Positions 11,101-21,900 of a stretch of 64,000 nucleotides of DNA are shown here, in pieces; the stretch's first letter is position 1; the number at the start of each line of letters is the position of its first letter. The translations under genes were made by a program, and so were the position numbers. Under the pieces are notes generated by a model. The model saw nothing but the letters and a program-made list of their open reading frames with translations, was not told the origin of the DNA and did not search any database. Source of the stretch: Phyllostachys edulis (taxonomy: Eukaryota > Streptophyta > Magnoliopsida > Poales > Poaceae); the NCBI GenBank assembly GCA_036346405.1, contig CM070548.1, positions 75,584,628 to 75,648,627 of the forward strand. The letters run 5' to 3'.

Positions 11101-11874
11101 CAGCATGGCTCGATTAGGCGTCGGTTAATTAGACGTATCGTGCCGGACCAGCTCATGAGCTGAAAGTACCGATCTAAGCATAACACACGATTTGCCTTTC
11201 AGGCCGTGTCAGGTTGGTCTGGGAACGGTTCGGTATTGGCCAATTTAGCCCATTTAGCATTAAATATAAAAAAGTTATGGAAAATATATAAATTTAAATA
11301 AAACAATATATATACTTATAAAAATAAAATATATAAAATAAAAACATATAAATATTTAGAAATGAAAAAAATCATATTAATATTAAAAACATGAACATAC
11401 CTAATAAGCCATGTCGAGCACGGTACTATACGTGTCATACTAGATCGGGCTGAGCCGGGCATGGTACTACGCATGTCGTGTCGGCCCGGCCCGCTAGACC
11501 AGGTAGTGACCCAAGCACAACACATCAGGTCAGCCTGTGTAGCCATCGAGTGGGCACAGGCCAAAAAGACGATATTGTGCCAGACGGCCAAACATGCATG
11601 TCTCATTTGACCACCTCTATTCACAGCCACGTCAATTTATTTTGCTGAGTTGGATGCCATGTCTATTCAAGGACTCAAAACTACCGCCACGTCAAATCAA
11701 AATTGGGGTGGTAATATACATAATTTTGACTATCGAGGGGGTGTCGGTTGTCCGATTTCGTAGATAAATAATGAAATTTAGATAAGCGTGATAGGTGAGA
11801 GAGTAGAATGTACTTATTCCATACATACAATAAGAAGCAACACGCTCTCATCTCGTACAGAATTGGGCTAAGCT
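11101..11874. other. intergenic DNA, no gene seen
   Basis: A central AT-rich part (about 11245-11395) is flanked by GC-rich words such as GTGCCGGACC (near 11139) and CGGCCCGGCC (near 11482), a pattern I associate with decayed hAT-type elements. Exact ends could not be placed. Confidence 0.3.
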
Positions 11875-12733
11875 TGGGAGCGCGAATTTTTGGCAGACAC
11901 GGCATGTTTTGATATCGTATTTATGATTTGACCACGGTATGACGTGTCGAAAATGGCAACGGTGGTGCACCACCATCTTGTCTTGCCACACACACATGAC
12001 AACGTGGCCGACAAGACAGGGGTGGCCATCTTGACCACTTTAGTACGGCCACCTACGCCCTTGACCATTAGGGGTTAATTAGGGGTTTCATTAGGGGGGG
12101 GAGGGTTGGGGTTAATAGGTTAGTTAGGTTTTTTATTTTTAGCATGAAATTTGGAGGAATTTTAAAATATAGCAAATGTGTCCAAAAAATTATGATTTTT
12201 TTGTGGACCCTCTCAACACCGTGTACTTGCTTGTGTAAATTTTCTATAATTTTATTCGTTCAGAATTGTTATCACTATTTCGTATAAGTGTCATGTTCGC
12301 ATGAATCAATAAATGTAGAAAATGAGCTCAAAAAATTATGAATTTTATTTTGAAGGGTTCTCACGCAGTGGACTTGATTGTGTAATATTTCGGCAATTTT
12401 ATATATGTTCTGGTATTATCTCAAAAATTGATGATTTAGGTCGTAAAAATTTCGATTTTAGGTTTCGGAAATTAAGGTTTCATGATTTCATATGACTTGG
12501 AATGTAGAAAAAAAAAGCTACATTACAACTCCATTAGAGATTTCGATATACAATATGGTGCTGGAGTACACACGTAATAACCAAAATACGTGTACAAATA
12601 TAGCAAAAAAAATATGAATATAAATATACCCAAACATAATCGCATAACACGAGATATACCAAAATCTAGATAAGCTTGTGCATGAACTAGGATGAAGGAG
12701 AAGGGGTATTATCACATGTAACTCGATCAAATA

Positions 12734-13019
12734 GGATACTTTTTTTTATCGGTTTAGTGTGGATGATGTTTTTTAATACTGTATTGTACGATATGCTAGA
12801 TAAGGTTGTGTATGGATCAACTGAGGAAAATACGTGGCATGCAGATCATATAACAATGTACCGTAACCTACGACTCATGTGCGTTTCGAAGGCTACGGTA
12901 CATCGTTATATGATCTGCACGCTACGTATTTCTCTCAGTTGGTTCATGCACAATCTTATGTAGCCTGTGGTACAATACAGATCATCCACGGTAAACTGAT
13001 AATTTGACAAAGAGTGTCC
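12734..13019. mobile_element. near-perfect hairpin MITE, 286 bp, TA-flanked
   Basis: Left arm (12734 to about 12865) and right arm (about 12888-13019) are inverted copies around a loop of about 22 nt. In the best stretch, CAGATCATATAACAATGTAC on the left pairs with GTACATCGTTATATGATCTG on the right with one mismatch. Ends GGATACT/AGTGTCC are flanked by TA on both sides (12732-12733 and 13020-13021), pointing to a Tc1/mariner-type MITE, though the ends are not the common Stowaway CTCCCTCC. Confidence 0.7.
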
Positions 13020-13224
13020 TATTTAACAATGTGTGCAACTAGTCTCCGCGGCGCCATAGCGAGTGGCCCTTGTCTCGGGGCTGTCCACGGTGGCGATGAG
13101 TGTAGAAGTTGTCTATGTCTTGCGATATCATGATGTAAGTGGATGGTACAGTAAGAAATGTAACAAGGATGCAAATTGTATATAACTCACATCTTCGATA
13201 CAGAGTGTACCCGGTCGGCCTGAT

Positions 13225-13530
13225 ACTAATTATGACTAAATAATTACCACTAAACTAATTCATTACTAGTGAACAAACTAATTACGACTAATCAATTACC
13301 TCTAAACTAACTAATTACAATTGATTAATTACTACTAAAAAATTACCAGTACTTTATTTCCACTTACTTAATATGTTGTAATGATGACTACTAAACTAAT
13401 TATGATTAATTAATTACCACTAAATTAATTAATTGCTAGTCAACTAACTAATTACGACTAATTAATTACCCCTAAACAATCTAATTACGACTACCTGACT
13501 AAGACAGACTAATTATGATTACGGTAATAA
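13225..13530. repeat. degenerate AT-rich tandem repeat
   Basis: Variants of ACTAATTAATTACCACTAAA recur about every 30-40 bp, alternating with TTACGACTAA. It lies inside the Mutator-like element and has no coding frame. Confidence 0.6.
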
Positions 13531-13654
13531 CGTTAAAAGCATAACACAAATTACCTACCCTTTGAGGGAAGTAATCAATCAAGGCCGAGCGATAAGAAGC
13601 AAGAAAACAATTAACCTCCCAATAAAATTAATTATATTACGTTATCTGAGTTCT

Positions 13655-13740
13655 CAGCGACGAGTGCAAGAACGAGAATCGAAACACAAATGAGATGAGC
13701 GAAGAGCGAGTACCAAAGTTCGGTATTTATAGCCAAGCGG
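13655..13740 (-). promoter_or_regulatory. possible minus-strand promoter inside the Mutator-like element
   Basis: On the minus strand CTATAAATACC (about 13725-13735) is a good plant TATA box, followed by a C/T-rich leader. It sits just inside the right arm, where Mutator elements usually start internal transcription. No intact downstream gene is visible. Confidence 0.35.
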
Positions 13741-14574
13741 AGGAGGAGTTGCGGCGTTGGCGCTAACAATTCCGTAAGCATTGCCACTAGAATTTCTAGA
13801 CGAGGCGACAGATGTGCGGATGAGGGAGGAGGGATAGTGGGAAAGATGGCGACCTAAATCATCAATTTTCGACATCTCCAATGAAGTTACAATGTAGTTT
13901 TTTTCTACATTCCAAGTCACATGAAATCATGAAACCTGAATTTTCGAAACCTAAAATCGAAATTTTCGCAACCTAAATCATCAATTTTCGAGATAATGCC
14001 AGAACACATATAAAATTGTCGAAATATTACACAATCAAGTCCACTACGTGAGGACCCTTCTAAATAAAATTCATAATTTTTTGAGCTCATTTTCTACATT
14101 TATTGATTCATGCGAACATGACACTTATACGAAATAGCGATAACAATTCTGAACGAATAAAATTATAGAAAATTTACACAAGCAAGCACACAGTGTTGAG
14201 AGACTCCACAAAAAAATTCATAATTTTTTGGATTCATTTGCTATATTTTAAAACTCCTCAATTATACCTCTAATTAACCCCCTAATGGCCGGCGCACGGT
14301 GGCCATGTGCCAAAGGGGGTTGGCGCATGGCCACCCTGCGCTAGGGCTGATGTGGCTGCGGTGTGCGTGCAGCGGCTCCGGTGGCGACCACGCGTCGTGG
14401 CGACAACGCTGGCGCTTGGCCACCCTGCGTCGGGGGCCATGAGTCGCGGTAGCGATGCTGGCGCACGGTGGTCGTGCGCCAGCTTTGCCATTTTCACCAA
14501 TACGTGCACTGCGTGATTAAATCCATAAATACGATATCAAAACGTGCCGTATCCGCTAAAAATTCTGGGAGCGC

Positions 14575-15127
14575 TCTTCCGTCCTTCCTTCTTCTGAAGG
14601 ACACCATTTGGTATGCGATTATGCGAGGCATGTATGACTACATATAAAATGCGGGCATCACAGGAAAGCTAAGTAGCATGACGAGGCATGACAGGGAAGC
14701 CAAAGCTGAAGAAGCTCAGGGAAATCCAGGTTTCTAGATAACTCCAGGCGACGGTGACTGGAAGGAAGATAAAGCCAAGGAAGACACGTTGCAGAGAAGT
14801 GATCCATTCTCCACAAGACACACCACCTTACGCCTGTGTTTTCAGAGGATCATTCCATGATTTTTTTTGGCTGATTTAGGCTTTTTTTTATGAAATAGCA
14901 AATATAGGTTCTGTTTGGGACGGCTTCAGCTTCTGACTTTCGTCCAAAAAAGTCAGAAGTCGTTCTAAATGGCCGGCTTTTTATAGCCGCTTTTCACCGA
15001 AGCCGCCGGCCTCAACACACGAAAGCCGGAAGCGGAAAGCCGCCTGCTGGGAGCTTTTGCAACTTCCCGCAACCTCCGTTCCCAAATTACCCTTGAAGTT
15101 CAGGGGTACTTACTCGCCCACCGCCCG
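14575..15127. other. intergenic DNA, no gene seen
   Basis: A transposon-like terminus may lie at about 14907 (GGTTCTGTTTGGGACGGCTT, then AGTCAGAAG words in both directions), followed by palindromic GCCGGC-rich sequence to about 15045. No partner end was found. Confidence 0.3.
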
Positions 15128-15627
15128 TTGCCACTCGATAAAAGCGCCCACCCGCTCAGCGCCCTCCTCCCCCGTCCTCCTCCTCCTCAGCGCCATCCTC
15201 CCCACGGATCCAGATCCAGATCTAGATCTCCCGTGGCCGCCCTCCTCCTCCTCCTCCCCCGAGCCACCCTCCACTTCTCCTCGCCTCCACTCTCCTCGCC
15301 ACGCCCCCAAAGAACTCCGACCTTCTCCTCATGGCCGTCTCCCCATCATCAAGCACCTCCTCGGCGGCGGCTGGCTCCTCTGGTACCACTCCAGTGTGCG
15401 CATCACCCTCGCCAACTCTCTCGACAGCCTGCGTTGGAGCCCTCCCATCGCACCTAACCCCCTGGTGCCCTCCACCGACTGGTGGGCCTTCGACACCGTC
15501 GCCGTCAGACGTCCTCCTCATTTCCGCCGACGACGCCTGCTCCTGCTGCTTCCCGTCCCCTGCCGTCTACTGGCTCTACTACACCGGCTCCACCGACGAC
15601 GTCCTCCTCATGATCCTAGAATTCTGA
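15128..15627 (+). pseudogene. broken gene fragment, possibly glycosidase-like
   Basis: A GC-rich plus-strand fragment reads ITLANSLDSLRWSPPIAPN, PSTDWWAFDTVAV and then, one frame over, SDVLLISADDA and YWLYYTGSTDD, ending at a stop at 15625-15627. The frame change near 15505 looks like a small deletion. The wording (WWAFDTV, YWLYYTG) recalls a plant arabinanase/levansucrase-like protein I remember only vaguely, so the family is uncertain. Upstream (15128-15330) is low-complexity Pro/Ser sequence. It is a captured or decayed exon. Confidence 0.35.
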
Positions 15628-15985
15628 AATGATTTTTTTTCTAGAATTTTGTCCAATCTGGGTTGTAGGTTAGAGCTTATCAGTTCAGTTTGGTATCGAG
15701 TAGGCTGATAGACGGATGAGTTGGTGAAAACCAAAGGATTTCGTATGAATTATTTTGGATGATTCAAATTATACACAAGTTATTTTGGATGATTCAAATT
15801 CAAAAGAATGCCTCGGGCAATTGAATCAGGTCATTTGCTTGCCCTTTTTAATTGATAAGTTGCATATCTATCAGCAACAGTTGTATTGATTTTACACCTT
15901 TAGCATGCACTTTTTTCTGAGATGCTGTGCAACATATATCCTGTTGATTTGGTTTAGTAACTTGTTATCATTCTTGTATTGACAG

Positions 15986-16048
15986 GAAATATATATGCTT
16001 AGACAACTCTCACACCAAAACATTGTGCAATACTACGGAAGTGAACTG
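15986..16048 (+). pseudogene. isolated MAPKKK (YODA-like) kinase exon
   Basis: A 63-bp exon-like segment encodes 21 residues including LRQLSHQNIVQYYGSEL, the helix C to strand 4 region of plant MAPKKKs of the YODA/MAPKKK3 group. It is bordered by an acceptor (TTGACAG before 15986) and a donor (GTGAGT at 16049-16054), exactly as an internal exon would be. No other kinase exon is seen within several kb, so it is most likely a fragment carried in with genomic sequence. With the fragment at 15128 it suggests gene capture by a transposon whose ends I could not define. Confidence 0.7.
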
Positions 16049-17279
16049 GTGAGTTCCATGTGATAACTGACAAAGTATACCATTTGAGTGCCATGTGATA
16101 ACTGAGAAAATGGGAGCTAATTTAATGATGTATATGTTAGGCACTGTTTGGTTATAGAGAGAGCATTAAGTTATTGTTGCAATGGTTAATTGTGTATACC
16201 TTAGCTTTTTCCACCTTTTTCTTGTTATGACGAAGTAGGATGGATGTTTGCCACTGTAAAAGAAAAAAATATTAGCATTCACATGTCCTGTATAGTTAGG
16301 AACTTAGGAGCTCTACATACAAAATGTAGGTGCACCTAATAAGTGAGTATCCTTAAGATAGAAAAGAATGTGACTGCATGATATGTGGTAATACTGGGAG
16401 AAATGAACCCATGTGTATGTTTATTCTTCATGCATGCTAAATTGCTGATCATCTTAATTTGCTGAGATATATGAATGTATCGTTGATTTCTAGTAAATGG
16501 ATCAAAATTTATTGGTTGCACTTCACCATCTGATGAGTACTAGTACTGAAGTACTGATCAGTACACGTCGATCTCCTTCTATAGGTTTTGTTGTCTACTT
16601 TTTCGACAAAGTACTAACCTAGTTCTTTTCCTTTTCATGGATTTCTGAGTTCTGACGGCATATATGAATCTGGTTGGGTAGGATCAGCTGAGCAAAATGG
16701 CGTGGAGGATAGATCTTAGATTAGACCAGAAGTGTAGTGATGAGTTTTCTAAGCATTGGCTTGTGAAACTGACCACTCACATGAGTGCAACGCTGGACCA
16801 TCAATGGTATATTTGTAAAGTTTAGATCACTTCAGATCTTGTAATGTAAAAAAATGCTGGTCCCAAATGAAAATTCACAGTAATTTTTGTCTTGGATAGC
16901 TGGGGCGTCACTCATGCTTGGTGTCTGATTTTTGTCTTGGATAACTGGATAACTGGGGCGTCACTCATGCTTGGTGTCTGATACTTGCAGCCCCGCAAAA
17001 AATTGTTAAACTCATAGGAATGAGAGTGAGACTGTGTATTGATCTCTGAATGCTACTTTAGCTGTTTTTCTTTTGAAGAATACGCTGACTTAGCTGTAAT
17101 GATCCTTCTGTGCATAATTGTATATTTAATGATTCTGCCACTGCTGAAAACTAAGACTGCTTTCCCCATTATTTTCTTCCAGAATGTGACATTAGTGCAG
17201 TAGCCGGGTATTTCTTTTGTTTAATGTGCATGTGCAAAAATACCGAAATGAGAAGTCTATTGAGTTAGTTCCGATTACT
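16049..17279. other. intergenic DNA, no gene seen
   Basis: AT-rich, intron-like sequence. A direct duplication near 16888-16982 repeats TTTTTGTCTTGGATA and GGGGCGTCACTCATGCTTGG; the second copy also has a doubled GGATAACT. Confidence 0.4.
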
Positions 17280-17580
17280 TGTGTTGGTTGTCGTTAATTG
17301 CGGTAATTGTCGTTAGTTACGGTAGTTATCGTTAATTACAGTAATTCTCATTAATTGTGATAGTTGTCGTCAATTACATTGATTATCGTCAATTACATGA
17401 ATTGTCGTTATTTATCGTCACTTGTCGTTAACCACCATTAGTTTTCATCAAATTCACTATAATAATTGTTTTTATAATTATTTGTTGTAATAAATGATTA
17501 TTAGTCGTCGTTAATTATCGTCAACTGTCGTTAGTTCTCGTTAAATGTTGTTAATTGCGTTAAACAACATCAAATAAACC
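17280..17580. repeat. degenerate TCGTTAATT-type repeat
   Basis: Words of the form TTGTCGTTAATTACGGTAAT recur about every 20-24 bp with many substitutions. This looks like an old minisatellite. The purpose is unknown. Confidence 0.6.
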
Positions 17581-18456
17581 GTTATTGTCCTCAGGGGCAT
17601 TTAGACATTTTTCATCTCGAAAGTTACAACCAACCTACCTAAAAGTCAGACAGTTAAATACCAAACCTCTTCTTGACCAAAATGCGACACAAATTTCAAA
17701 TTGACCCTCTTCTGACAAAGGAAACCTTTCGAAAAACCACAACCGTTTCAAACAGCACATAGTCTCCACATTCAAAATGGCAAAATTGACACCGCGTAGA
17801 TTAGGTAGACGACATGTACCTCTAGTTCGCGGAAGGTCACCTACTGTTGTCGGTGGACCACCTACCACGCTCCTAATCCGCAGTAGGAACAAAAACAAAT
17901 CATGCTTTCATGGACCAAAAGCGCGACAAATAGGTTCCACGGACTGAGCATGCTCCGGCGACACTATTTTTATAAATTTGCGAGAGTGGAAACAATTTTG
18001 CTGTTACAAATAGAAAAAAAGAATAATCTGGATTTCTGCACAAAAAGTGATATCTAGGATTCTGCTCATGAGGATGACGACATGGGTCAAGACACATATC
18101 ATCTGTGAAATGAAATCTAAATTATATGAAAGTCTGATGGCAAATCCTCAATTCTCAAAAAAAAAAAAAACGTGCCAGTCTCCCGATTGAATGGTTCCAG
18201 GTTCCAACATGATTAAAGAAGCTAGCTCACAACTGGGCAGTGAAGTCCACTGCATCTGGGACCACAGGTGGGTGGCCTAGTACTAGCCTACTAGAGGTTT
18301 ATTACGTTGGTCCCCTCAAATAGAAAAATCACACCGATCAAGTGACAGGGAAGCCATGAAAACTTGCTAAATCGAGGGATGGGCGAGATAATTGTATAGT
18401 AGCGTCATTCTCTTTCCCAGTTGGTCCCCGGTGAGAGATTTTTGGGGATGGGTGCG
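17581..18456. other. upstream region of CRY2, no gene seen
   Basis: Unremarkable intergenic sequence with a poly-A run near 18158-18169. It must hold the distal CRY2 promoter, but I cannot pick out light-response elements with confidence. Confidence 0.4.
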
Positions 18457-18956
18457 TCTCTACAGTGCGTATCTCCATGGGAGGTAAGCTAGGAGTCGAT
18501 AAATAGCCGCCATGATTCGGTGGGGCTTCGCTTCCACACTCTGATCGAAGTCCCCCGCCACGCCTATGCCAGAGTTTGTTGTTGAGCTTGTGATCCTGCT
18601 CTCCTCGCCACAGGTTGCGATTCGGTTGGTTCCCCCCATTCTTGGACTCTTGCGCTTCGCCCCCGTCCTGATCGTGAATCTTATCGTGTACCTCGGTGTG
18701 ATTGCGGTTTTCCTTTTCCCATCTTCTTGTAGGGCTATGGTCTGGTCTGAGGCAGCCATCAAGATCCAGCCTTGATTCGGACCTGCTGCAACTTGCGAGC
18801 CCGCTTCTCCGGTGGTTTCTTGGGACGTGCCCGGGTCGTGCTCGAGGAAATGCACTCGAGAGGCTCTTGGGCGCAGTGAGTTGTTGGTGGTAGGCTCGTA
18901 GCTCTTCTTGGCCTGGTCATGGCGGATTGAGGTCTGGGGTTTGTTGGTCCCTGAGC
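18457..18956 (+). promoter_or_regulatory. CRY2 core promoter and 5' leader with upstream ORFs
   Basis: A TATA-like CGATAAATAG lies at about 18498-18506. If transcription starts near 18530 the leader is about 430 nt and GC-rich. Upstream ATGs include 18566 (a 69-codon frame ending at 18775), 18735 and 18919 (a three-codon frame ATG GCG GAT TGA). Another ATG at 18512 would fall near the start site. The start at 18957 is preceded by CTGAGC and followed by G, a fair plant context. A leader intron is possible and would remove some of these. Confidence 0.4.
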
Positions 18957-21900
18957 ATGGGCGGTTCGGAGAGGACCATCGTTTGGTTCAGAAGGGACCT
19001 CAGGATCGATGACAACCCGGCCTTGGCCGCCGCGGCGAGGGACGGCTCTGTCCTCCCTGTCTTCATATGGTGCCCGGCTGATGAAGGGCAGTTCTATCCA
19101 GGCCGGTGCTCCCGGTGGTGGCTGAAGGAGTCGCTTGTGCACCTTGGCAAGTCGCTGGAGGCGCTCGGGTGCCCGCTCGCGCTGATCCGAGCTGAGGATA
19201 GTACTCTTGCGGGGCTTCTGCAGTGCATTGATTCAGTCGGCGCCACCAGAGTGGTTTATAACCATCTATATGGTATAGTTGCTCGGTTTTGCTAAACAAT
19301 ATTCAATTGTTTTCTTTTGTCAAAATAGTCGAATTTTCGTACGTCCAATATGCCTTGAGATTTGCACTTCTTCTCGAATTGGGTCCGAATTTATTATAAT
19401 TTTTTCTTTCGAACATAACGGTTCACCACATTGCCATTGCCTTATTTTGTTTGTATAGAATTCTTTTTTGTCTTTGTCTTTGTCTTTGTCTTTGTCTTTG
19501 TCTTTGTCTCTGCTCAATCTCTCAAAGTATATATATTAGATTTTGAATCAAATGATGGAAATATGAGTTATTAAGACTTTTGAGAATAATTACAGTGAGC
19601 AAGAACAAAAAATACATAAATAATTTACTGTAATTTATGTATAATGAAGTTGTAATTGAACTAAAATTTGACTGTTTTAGGCTGAGAAAACAGTCAAATC
19701 TTGTATAGACATACCCTTTGCTTGTCCATGCTGTATCATATGTCAGTAGAGATTCTAGATTCTTCTTTTATTGCAGCTTCTTTTTGAAAACATTTATCTC
19801 TCTCTTGACTTTGCATGTGAATTTTTTTGGCGATTACATCTTAAAAAATTTAGCCAGTCACGTCATGTAGTCTCATGTTTTCAAAAGTTTCAGCCAACAA
19901 CATTATGAAACTTTTGGTCAGAAGATGACCCGAGTGAATTAGTCTTATGGTGTTCTGCCTCCAAAGATCATACTTTATGACAGTTGCATTATACTCCATC
20001 CGGTCACAAGACATTGACACTGTCTTCAAAACGCAACTTTGACCACTAATATCAATTGTAATATAGTTATAACACCCAATGAAATTATAATATTATGAAA
20101 CTTTGACCACTAAAATCTATACATATGATTTTCATGTATCAAATATAAATATTTAAAAAGATATCGATAGCCATAAGTTTTGAAAGTTTGACTGCACGTT
20201 TCCCAAAACGACATGTATTTGTGACGGGAGGGAGTAACATGTTGGGCTAAGTTTAAATTGACAATGAAATATAGTCTTGCAGATGTATTTACAAGAAAGC
20301 TTATCAATCTATCCATTTTATTATGTTTCATCAACCCGTGCAACCAATTTCACTAATGTGTAAGATATTCTCCACACAAGTATGAAAAAGATTCAAATTC
20401 ATAGATGAAAACAATGAAGCTATACAAAAATAAAAAATGTAGTCATAAGAAACTCGTCATAACTTTTGCTTTCTATTTCAACCTTCTAAAAATTCAGTAA
20501 GAAGAAATGTTTTTAAAAAGCTTTGTCTAAACAAGAAGCACATAATTGAAACTAGCAACTAGGCCACTGAGTGTACTCCACATGATCAAGTTTAGCTGGA
20601 GGCATGATGGAAGTGTTAAAACAAATGATGGTGCATTCATTTCTGGGGCTAAATTGAGCCGAAAGTTGGAATTATCCATTGTTACTTTACGGTCCTATTT
20701 GACATAGCCCCACTCTTGAAATTCAACTTCTTTTCTGAGATATTGAACTATTCCCCTGGTAAATCCAACCCCCCTGGTTTGCCCTCACATAATGAGATGT
20801 CTTTTCAATTTGAACTAGTACATGATTACCATGAAAAAAAAGTGTTTTCAAGCTCAAAACATGTGCCTGTAAAGTTGGAATAAAGTAGATGTGCTTTTAG
20901 TTGGAGTTATCCATTGTCTATTCTGGTACCAGTTGATTTCTGTGTCCTTTTAGTTATTTAGTTTTGCCATTTTGATCTTATTTATTCTCACTTCCTAAAC
21001 TCTAGACCCTATTTCACTTGTGCGGGATGACAAAATCAAGAATGAGCTTTCGGCTCTTGGAATTTCTATCCAGAGTTTCAATGGTGATCTGCTATATGAG
21101 CCATGGGAAGTTTATGATGAGAATGGGCATGCATTTACAACCTTTAACATGTACTGGGAAAAGTGCATGAAAGTACCTATTGAGATATCATCATCTCTTG
21201 CACCTCGGAGGTTGGTGCCAGTCCCAGGTAGCTCGTGGCTCGTGGCTAGTGTCCTAGCATTATCATTTTCATTTCTTGAACATTTGTGTAGTTTATCATT
21301 AATATGTACTTATAGAAGATTGTTGCTTATTTTCTGCCACTTTCCTGTGATGTAACTTCCTTATCATTGTCAAGGAATTAATCGCTACCGTGTAATGGTA
21401 TGCTACAATTCAAGAAGTATAATAACTAGATTAAGTTGTTTACTTTAAAATTCAAGAAGTATAATAACTAGATTAAGTTGTTTACTTTAAAATTCAAGAA
21501 GTATAATAACTAGATTAAGTTGTTTACTTGACAGCATCACTTGGTCCACAAATGCAGGTTTAGTAATTGGTGCTCCAACATTTATATTCAATGCCTAATC
21601 CGTCTAGATATAGCTGCTTTAATGCTTAACATTTTTCAGTTTGATATTCAGGTACAGAGAATGTTCGTAGTTGTTCAATTGATGATCTAGGTCTTGAATC
21701 AAGTAAGGATGAAGAATCAAGCAATGCTTTGCTAAGCAGGGCCTGGTCTCCTGGTTGGAGCAATGCGGAGAAGATGCTTGAGGAATTTGTGTGTCATGGT
21801 TTCCTAGATTATTCAAAACACGGAATGAAGGTTGGGGGAACTACAACCTCATTGCTGTCGCCGTACCTTCATTTTGGTGAGGTTAGTGTAAGGAAAGTTT

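Larger units (their letters stand above)
11884..14565. mobile_element. Mutator-like foldback element, 2682 bp, with long inverted arms
   Basis: TGGGAGCGC occurs directly outside both ends (11875-11883 and 14566-14574), a perfect 9-bp target duplication as made by Mutator-like transposases. The element begins GAATTTTTGGCAGACACGGC and ends with its near complement. The arms are about 640 bp: the outer 50 bp and the inner stretch (about 12140-12515 against 13895-14275) match in inverted orientation, while the middle parts differ (right arm 14281-14515 is GC-rich). No transposase frame is seen, so it is non-autonomous. It contains a nested MITE (12734-13019) and an AT-rich repeat zone. Confidence 0.85.

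Noticed and set aside
10387..11163. Several overlapping open frames of 60-174 codons on both strands
   Set aside because: High GC opens all frames here; no domain, no consistent start or splice plan.
14282..14516. Short frames on both strands in the right arm of the Mutator-like element
   Set aside because: GC-rich arm sequence read in both directions; no protein features.
18460..18855. Minus-strand frame of 131 codons over the CRY2 leader
   Set aside because: Shadow of the GC-rich leader; CRY2 on the plus strand explains the locus.
19320..19517. Frame rich in DKDKDK
   Set aside because: Translation of the (TCTTTG)n microsatellite in CRY2 intron 1.
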